The position numbers and the translations under genes were made by a program. The notes under the pieces were generated by a model. It was not told where the DNA came from. It saw nothing but the letters and a program-made list of their open reading frames with translations, and did no database searches. From assembly GCA_037127655.1 (NCBI GenBank), contig JBAXXY010000092.1:1-11528 (forward strand): a stretch of DNA of 11,528 nt, given 5' to 3'. This document shows, one piece after another, positions 6,673-11,528 of this stretch (the first letter of the stretch is position 1; every line of letters begins with the position of its first letter). The DNA comes from GWF2-38-69 sp037127655. GTDB lineage: Bacteria > Verrucomicrobiota > Lentisphaeria > Victivallales > GWF2-38-69.

Positions 6673-8784
6673 ATGTTGCCTTCGACCTCTTCCATAAAAT
6701 GCATTCCTGTCTCATGCAACAGGGACTGTGGCGGAGGTTGTGCATTAACTGCTCATGTGGACATCTCGGCAAACAGACTTATAAAAGTTACCAATAGTTC
6801 ATTTGCCCCAAAACATATGACCGGCTGTTTTATTGGCCTTAATGCGGAAAAACAGCTCTATGCCGAGGGAAGACTGACTAAACCTCTTATCAATAATGGC
6901 ATTAGAGGTGACGGAAGTTTCAAAGAAGCTACCTGGGAAGAATCATTAAATCTAGTCGCAGAGAAATTATCTTCAACTAAACTCAATTACGGTGCAAACT
7001 CTATAATGCTTCTAAGTGGAAGCGGTTCATGCAGGAGTGTTCTTCATAATACAAGCACTATCCCAAAACGATTCTTTCGCATGTTCGGGCCATGCATCGA
7101 AACACTATCATCATACAGTTCTGCTGCATCAAGATTTGTGACTCCATTTGTTTTAGGAACTCTCGACAGCGGAATTGATATTGAAACTCTTTTTGAATCG
7201 AAACTCATCATTCTCTGGGGTTCAAATGCCATAGACACCCGCTTTAGTACCAAAATAGAATCGGTGCTGTCGATGATTAAAAGAGATGGCAAAATACCAA
7301 TAGTCATTATTGACCCCAGACGAACAAGAACAGTCAAATCTTGCGCCACACAATGGATTCCCATTTATCCGGGAACTGACTCGGTCTTAATGTGCGCTAT
7401 TTTGCATGAACTTATAACCAATAAATTAGTTGACCATAACTTTATCAATAAATATTCTCTAGGCTTCGATAAGCTTTCATCCTATATAACAGGTGAATCA
7501 GACGGCATAGCGAAAACTCCGCAATGGGCTGAAAAACTCTGCGGAATCGACAGCAAGACAATAAAGGAACTTGCCTTTTTGTATGGCAGAACTAAACCAA
7601 CCGCCATATTGCCCGGACTTTCTATACAAAGAACACTTGGCGGTGAAGACACCTACAGGCTTTCAATGGCTCTTCAGACCGCAACAGGAAATACAGGAAA
7701 AATAGGAGGCTCGAGCGGAGGAAATTTCTGGGGAAAACTCCCTGTGCCATACTGCCCTTCCCTGCCAGTCCCATCTACCGAAAACCCTTTCAATATACCT
7801 ATTTACAGATGGTCCGATGCAATACTGAAAAACTCGCCATTTGACAGGAATTTTCCTGTTACTAAATTTCTATACAATCCGGGCTCAAACTTTCTAATTC
7901 AGGGAGCAGATGTCAATAAAAATATTGAGGCTTTTAATAAGCTAGACTTCATAGTTTCTCACGAACACTTCATGACACCGACAGCCAGATTCAGCGATGT
8001 AATTTTCCCTGCGACAATGTGGCTGGAAAGAGATGATGTAATCCCCGGTATTGATAACTGCCTGCTCTACTCCGAAAAAGCAGTTAATCCGCCCTCTTCT
8101 ATTAAAGACGATTACGATATTTTCTGTATTCTGGCAGATAAACTTGGCTTCCTTAAAGAATTCTCTGATGAAAAAACTTCTGGCGAATGGCTTAAATATT
8201 TATTGGATAAATCAGAGGTTAAGGATATTGATGCTTTTAAGAAAACAGGAATAGAAATTGGCAAAGAAAACCCAAGAGTAGCTTTCTCAAACTTTATCGA
8301 AAATCCTGCAAAGAATCCGCTTAAAACGCCATCCGGTCTGATTGAAATTTCATCAGAGATTTATGCGATAAAAACAGGGCATTCGCCCTACCCTAAAGCC
8401 ATAAACTTACAGGTCCATGAAAAGTATCCATTGAGGCTTGTTACCCCTCACTACAGAAAGAGAATCAACTCGACTAACTCCAATGTGCCATTCTTCGACG
8501 GCAAGGAAGAAGACTACCTCTGGATGAATCCGATAGATGCTAAATTCAGAGGAATAAATAACTGCGAGATGGTTACTGTCTTTAATGATATAAGCTCCAT
8601 CCAGACTAAAGTCCTAATAACTGATGATATTATGCAGGGCGTTATCTCTCTGAATAACGGCATCTGGCCTAAGTTTGACGGCTCTCAGGTGACTTCAAAT
8701 AATTCAGCTAATTTCCTTACCTCAACTGAACCTACCTTGCCAAGCCAAGGCTCCCGTACCCATACAGTCTTCGCCGAAGTATAG
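6673..8784 (+). CDS. Molybdopterin oxidoreductase, DMSO reductase family, cytoplasmic type
   Basis: A 703-residue catalytic subunit that binds a bis-molybdopterin guanine dinucleotide cofactor. An N-terminal [4Fe-4S] site is visible as C15-x3-C19-x3-C23-x28-C52, and an extra Cys lies at 10. Cofactor-binding signatures follow in family order: LWGSNAIDTR (181-190), IDPRRTRT (213-220), PGTDSVL (233-239), QTATGNTGKIGGSSGGNFWG, and a C-terminal dinucleotide-binding domain from about residue 575 to the end. In the SSYSS segment, S149 aligns with the molybdenum-coordinating Ser of DmsA (TYST), which suggests serine ligation rather than Cys or selenocysteine. There is no twin-arginine leader, unlike DmsA or TorA, so the enzyme should stay in the cytoplasm. 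No iron-sulfur or membrane-anchor subunit gene is adjacent. The start has little Shine-Dalgarno and follows the previous stop by 3 bp, suggesting coupled translation. Substrate and redox partner cannot be inferred. Confidence 0.92.
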   Translation: MLPSTSSIKCIPVSCNRDCGGGCALTAHVDISANRLIKVTNSSFAPKHMTGCFIGLNAEKQLYAEGRLTKPLINNGIRGDGSFKEATWEESLNLVAEKLSSTKLNYGANSIMLLSGSGSCRSVLHNTSTIPKRFFRMFGPCIETLSSYSSAASRFVTPFVLGTLDSGIDIETLFESKLIILWGSNAIDTRFSTKIESVLSMIKRDGKIPIVIIDPRRTRTVKSCATQWIPIYPGTDSVLMCAILHELITNKLVDHNFINKYSLGFDKLSSYITGESDGIAKTPQWAEKLCGIDSKTIKELAFLYGRTKPTAILPGLSIQRTLGGEDTYRLSMALQTATGNTGKIGGSSGGNFWGKLPVPYCPSLPVPSTENPFNIPIYRWSDAILKNSPFDRNFPVTKFLYNPGSNFLIQGADVNKNIEAFNKLDFIVSHEHFMTPTARFSDVIFPATMWLERDDVIPGIDNCLLYSEKAVNPPSSIKDDYDIFCILADKLGFLKEFSDEKTSGEWLKYLLDKSEVKDIDAFKKTGIEIGKENPRVAFSNFIENPAKNPLKTPSGLIEISSEIYAIKTGHSPYPKAINLQVHEKYPLRLVTPHYRKRINSTNSNVPFFDGKEEDYLWMNPIDAKFRGINNCEMVTVFNDISSIQTKVLITDDIMQGVISLNNGIWPKFDGSQVTSNNSANFLTSTEPTLPSQGSRTHTVFAEV

Positions 8785-8797
8785 ACTAATTAACCTT

Positions 8798-9994
8798 CTA
8801 TTGTTCAATGAACATGGGGTTAGTCCATAAATAGTCCAGACCATCAGTCGCTTCAAATCGGATATAGGACTCATCGTTTAATAGATTAACTTCAGCAGTA
8901 TTAGTTGATTCGAATGTTATTTCCCTATTATTCGTTTTTGCAAGTATTTTAGCTGGATATAACAATTTAAAGACCACTTTTCCGATTACATTATTGGAAG
9001 ACAATTCTTGTACACGCATACGCCCGTACCAACTGGCAAAAAATTGACCTCTTTTATATGCTCTTAAGCATTGAAGTTCTTTTTGTTCTTTTGTGAAACC
9101 TTTCATGTTCCCAACGATAAGATTGCAGCCTTTAATAGGTTGTCTGACCTCTTCCCAATCAACAACAGCAAATCCCCAGAGTCGATAACCCTCTGTTAAT
9201 AATGTATCCCATGCCTTTTGAAATCTTTTATTAATTAATTCATCATAATAATTATTATAAATTTCCATTCCTTCACAACCGAGATTAATCCATTTTTTAA
9301 GTTCTGAGATATTATAGCTGTGATTAATAATCAACAATCCACCATCATTCAAAATCATACATCTCTTGGCATTAAAGATAAATGCATCGATATTTTGATA
9401 GGGTAGTGGAAAAGCCTTTCTCCAATTAATAAGATTTTTATGGGTGCTTGGGATTCCTCCCAAAGGAGGTTGATGATTTGCAGAACCATAAGTTGACCCA
9501 GGTTGAGAAATATGTGTTTCACTGCCGATAAATAATGTCTTTTCAGCATTAGGAGCACCTAATAAATCTCTAATTCTAACCTGATTGCCTAAAACATCAA
9601 TAAAATCTTTATAAGAACCAACATTGTATCTTGTTATCAATTTATCTGCTTTGGAATCAGACCAATCTTCATAAGGACTGTTATAACCTGTTAGAGGATA
9701 GTTCGGGGCAGATGGTTGGTAATTAGTAATTGCAAAAAACCTTATTCCCCTATTATACGCGTTCTCTAACTTTTTCTGGGAAGTGCAATGTTCATGAGAG
9801 ATGCCTGGAATAAATTCGGCTGTGTTAAAATCAATCTCTTGATAAGGATTAATAATTGTTTTGGACGCCCATTTGATGTCTTTGGGTGATATGATATTTA
9901 TTAAACTTGTAATTGTGTTTGGTAATAGCAGGCAGACAATTATAAAAATAAAACATATGATGCAAACCACTGCATAAATGCGATTTCGTTTCAT
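8798..9994 (-). CDS. Secreted or membrane-anchored PHP-superfamily metallohydrolase-like protein
   Basis: A 398-residue protein. Residues 7-25 form a hydrophobic signal or anchor helix after a basic start (MKRNR), placing the rest outside the cytoplasm. The body follows the order of PHP-fold motifs: H67-x-H69 (ISHEH), a GIRFFAITNY strand (83-92), GSETH (157-161), INHS with H225, GMEIYNNY with E244, and VVDW with D279, then a LRAYKRGQFFAS segment (310-321) typical of CehA-like PHP proteins. Two usual ligands are replaced: the TDH of motif 2 reads TNY, and the SD-x-H near the end reads VDWEE. It may therefore bind fewer metals or have a changed activity. The last about 80 residues look like a beta-rich accessory domain. 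The Shine-Dalgarno AAAGGA lies 8 nt before the ATG, inside an inverted repeat. It converges on the molybdoenzyme gene with a 13-bp gap. Substrate unknown; phosphoesterase activity is only a family-level guess. Confidence 0.75.
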   Translation of the reverse strand: MKRNRIYAVVCIICFIFIIVCLLLPNTITSLINIISPKDIKWASKTIINPYQEIDFNTAEFIPGISHEHCTSQKKLENAYNRGIRFFAITNYQPSAPNYPLTGYNSPYEDWSDSKADKLITRYNVGSYKDFIDVLGNQVRIRDLLGAPNAEKTLFIGSETHISQPGSTYGSANHQPPLGGIPSTHKNLINWRKAFPLPYQNIDAFIFNAKRCMILNDGGLLIINHSYNISELKKWINLGCEGMEIYNNYYDELINKRFQKAWDTLLTEGYRLWGFAVVDWEEVRQPIKGCNLIVGNMKGFTKEQKELQCLRAYKRGQFFASWYGRMRVQELSSNNVIGKVVFKLLYPAKILAKTNNREITFESTNTAEVNLLNDESYIRFEATDGLDYLWTNPMFIEQ

Positions 9995-10000
9995 GCTCTT

Positions 10001-10054
10001 TATCCTTTTTTTAGTGATGATAATATTATTATGCTATCCTGAAAAAAAGGATAG
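10001..10054 (-). promoter_or_regulatory. Shine-Dalgarno-masking inverted repeat in the PHP gene leader
   Basis: On the minus-strand transcript, TATCCTTTTTTT (10053 to 10042) is perfectly complementary to AAAAAAAGGATA (10012 to 10001), which contains the gene's Shine-Dalgarno. Pairing would form a 12-bp helix closing a 29-nt loop and hide the ribosome site. The same upstream arm can instead form a local hairpin, CTATCCT (10054-10048) with AGGATAG (10040-10034) around a 7-nt loop, which would free the ribosome site. Two mutually exclusive helices of this kind are what a translational switch looks like. No known riboswitch or protein-binding leader is recognisable. A chance origin from the poly-A/poly-T tracts cannot be excluded. 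Confidence 0.45.
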
Positions 10055-10155
10055 GCAAGATATTTCGTAGGAATTAATTACACGGCAAGGCTACACTTCA
10101 CAGGCAAGATGACAGTGTTATGAATTCGCGTCCATTCGTCTAATTAGTGGTTAAA
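10054..10155. repeat. Degenerate intergenic repeat: GGCAAG motifs and ATTCG/ATTAG units
   Basis: This stretch lies between the GH125 and PHP genes and codes for nothing visible. GGCAAG occurs three times on the plus strand, starting at 10054, 10084 and 10103. Then three related units follow one another at 10124-10153: ATTCGCGTCC, ATTCGTCTA and ATTAGTGGTTA. The layout resembles a dispersed intergenic element that I recall from planctomycete- and lentisphaerote-like genomes, but I cannot verify this here. The hairpin potential around 10098-10118 is poor, suggesting a decayed copy. Confidence 0.4.
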
Positions 10156-10158
10156 CGC

Positions 10159-11499
10159 TTAGAAGCCTTTTTCTTCCCAGATATTGAGAAGGAGTTCGCC
10201 GACTAATGTATTCGCCCATGCAAACCACACTCTTGAGAAGTCATTCGGATTATCCATATCGACTCCTTCGTGGATGAAGTATGTAAGCGCATGAGAGTTT
10301 TTAATCATCTCAAGGCATTGCTTTATTTCAGAAGAATCGTGACTTGTCAGAGCCTGCATAACTATTGATATAGGCCATACTTTATTGCGTCCTGTGTGAA
10401 TGCTCCCTACTCCGCTAAGAACCTTGCCTGAAAAATACCACGGGTTGCTTTTAGACAGAATAAACTTACGAGTATTCTGATAAATTTTGTCATTTTCCTT
10501 AACACAGCCCAGATACGGCAGAGAAAGCAAACTTGGCACATTTGCATCATCCATCAAAAGTTGTCCACCGAAACCATCCACTTCATAGGCATATATCTTG
10601 CCGAACTCTTTGTGTTCGACTACTGCATATTCTTGTATGGCATCTTCTACTTCTTTAGCTAATTCCAGGCATTTGTCTGCCAGAGCTTTGGTTTTATAAA
10701 CAGTTTTGAGAATTTCTGCTATCTGTTTCAGAGAGGCTACAGCAAAGAAATTAGCCGGAATAAGGAATGGCAGAACAGTCGCATCGTCCGAGGGGCGGAA
10801 TGAAGAAGCAATAAGCCCGACCGGATTGACAGGATAGCCAAGACCATTGTCTGCAAGCGTATCTGTCGCCTGAAGAGCGCATCTTTGGAACTTGTAATGA
10901 TCTTCTTTGCCTTTTCTCTGCTGAGCCTTGAAAGTATCATATATTCTCTGGGCTGTTTTTTTCCAATCGGCATCGAAACATGAGTTATCGCCAGTCTGCT
11001 TCCAGTATGTATAGGCAAGCCTTACATGATAGCATAATGAGTCTATTTCCCATTTCCTCTCGTGAAGTTCCGGAATCATAATAGTGTGGTCTGTTTCCCA
11101 AATTGAACCAACTGGTTTGTCATTAAAGGCGTTGGCATAAGGATCAATTCTTATGTAGTTAGCCTGTCTGTTAATTACGCCTGCCACGAGCTTCCTGAGA
11201 GCTTCGTCTTTATTGACAAGTCTGATATATGGGAATACTTGAGCGGTGGAGTCCCTGAGCCACATCGCATCAATGTCACCTGTTATCACATAAGTATCAG
11301 GTTTACCGCTTATTTCTTCATATCTGATGGTAGTATCCAAAGTATTAGGAAAACATCTTTCAAAAAGAAGAGCAAGCTCTTTATCTTTTGCTTTTGTCTT
11401 GATCTCTTCTATCACAGATTCGACTATTTTTGAGGTGAAGGCGCGCTTTGTAGGACGACCTTTTGCCATCATCGCCATTATCTCTTTTGCTGCTAACAT
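10159..11499 (-). CDS. Glycoside hydrolase family 125 exo-alpha-1,6-mannosidase
   Basis: A 446-residue enzyme that matches GH125 along its whole length; members are inverting, metal-independent exo-mannosidases that cleave non-reducing alpha-1,6-linked mannose from N-glycan or mannan fragments. The (alpha/alpha)6-barrel signatures are visible: DIDAMWLRDSTAQ (75-87), GSIWETDHTIMIPE (131-144), FRPSDDATVLPFLIPANFF (234-252), WPISIVMQAL (375-384), and HEG followed by NDFSRVWFAWANTLVGELL. By family comparison the general acid is an Asp of the SDDA motif (238 or 239) and the general base is probably E411 in HEG. There is no signal peptide, so it likely acts in the cytoplasm on imported oligosaccharides. 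The start is supported by GAGGA, 5 nt before the ATG. The similarity to family proteins starts at about residue 15, so the Met at 8, 10 or 11 is possible but lacks a ribosome site as good. No mannan transporter gene is visible in the window. Confidence 0.93.
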   Translation of the reverse strand: MLAAKEIMAMMAKGRPTKRAFTSKIVESVIEEIKTKAKDKELALLFERCFPNTLDTTIRYEEISGKPDTYVITGDIDAMWLRDSTAQVFPYIRLVNKDEALRKLVAGVINRQANYIRIDPYANAFNDKPVGSIWETDHTIMIPELHERKWEIDSLCYHVRLAYTYWKQTGDNSCFDADWKKTAQRIYDTFKAQQRKGKEDHYKFQRCALQATDTLADNGLGYPVNPVGLIASSFRPSDDATVLPFLIPANFFAVASLKQIAEILKTVYKTKALADKCLELAKEVEDAIQEYAVVEHKEFGKIYAYEVDGFGGQLLMDDANVPSLLSLPYLGCVKENDKIYQNTRKFILSKSNPWYFSGKVLSGVGSIHTGRNKVWPISIVMQALTSHDSSEIKQCLEMIKNSHALTYFIHEGVDMDNPNDFSRVWFAWANTLVGELLLNIWEEKGF

Positions 11500-11528
11500 A
11501 TAAATCCTCGCGTTTAAATTTAGAGAGC

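Noticed and set aside
6673..6741. Possible selenocysteine or Tat-exported form of the molybdoenzyme.
   Set aside because: There is no in-frame TGA in the catalytic region, a serine aligns with the metal ligand, and the N-terminus has no twin arginine or hydrophobic stretch.
8802..8814. Palindrome TGTTCA-A-TGAACA between the convergent genes, considered as a bidirectional terminator or protein site.
   Set aside because: It encodes the last residues of the PHP-like protein, and neither strand has a T-run after it.
1..11528. CRISPR array, tRNA or rRNA genes, insertion sequence, integrase or toxin-antitoxin system.
   Set aside because: I saw no regularly spaced repeats, structural RNA signatures, transposase or recombinase motifs, or toxin-antitoxin gene pairs in the window.

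Overview
The window suggests an AT-rich, Gram-negative bacterium. It carries a MexA/AcrA-like lipoprotein adaptor and an AcrB-like RND pump, which only make sense in a two-membrane cell. I cannot place the organism from sequence alone. The secreted or anchored PHP-fold protein, the GH125 mannosidase and a degenerate intergenic repeat (ATTCG/ATTAG units) resemble what I remember from PVC-superphylum genomes such as Lentisphaerota, but that is a weak, memory-based guess.

Layout. Bases 1-275 are the 3' end of an MHS-type (ProP/KgtP-like) major facilitator transporter. Facing it is a small two-helix membrane protein of unknown function (300-566, minus). A 224-bp AT-rich divergent region follows, with palindromes that could be repressor operators. 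Then comes a compact plus-strand unit: a CecR-type TetR regulator (791-1420), an RND periplasmic adaptor lipoprotein (1422-2627) and an AcrB/MexB-class RND permease (2640-5747), with gaps of 1 and 12 bp. No TolC/OprM-type outer membrane channel is present, although the adaptor keeps the residues known to contact TolC.

After a terminator-like hairpin there is a second plus-strand pair, 3 bp apart: a membrane-anchored helical-repeat protein (5869-6669) and a DMSO-reductase-family molybdopterin enzyme (6673-8784). The enzyme has a complete [4Fe-4S] site, but no Tat signal and no neighbouring electron-transfer subunit. The membrane-anchored protein may therefore be its partner, though this is inference.

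The right third runs on the minus strand. A GH125 exo-alpha-mannosidase (10159-11499) is followed by a 164-bp intergenic region and an N-terminally anchored or secreted PHP-superfamily protein with partly lost metal ligands (8798-9994), which converges on the molybdoenzyme. The intergenic region holds a degenerate repeat. It also holds the window's most notable non-coding signal: a 12-base perfect inverted repeat that would mask the Shine-Dalgarno sequence of the PHP gene, overlapping a second, mutually exclusive 7-bp hairpin.

Overall this looks like ordinary chromosome, with an efflux operon, a lone molybdoenzyme pair and carbohydrate or surface genes. I see no CRISPR array, tRNA, rRNA, insertion sequence or phage gene. 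The possibly undescribed parts are the Shine-Dalgarno-masking leader and the membrane-protein/molybdoenzyme pair.
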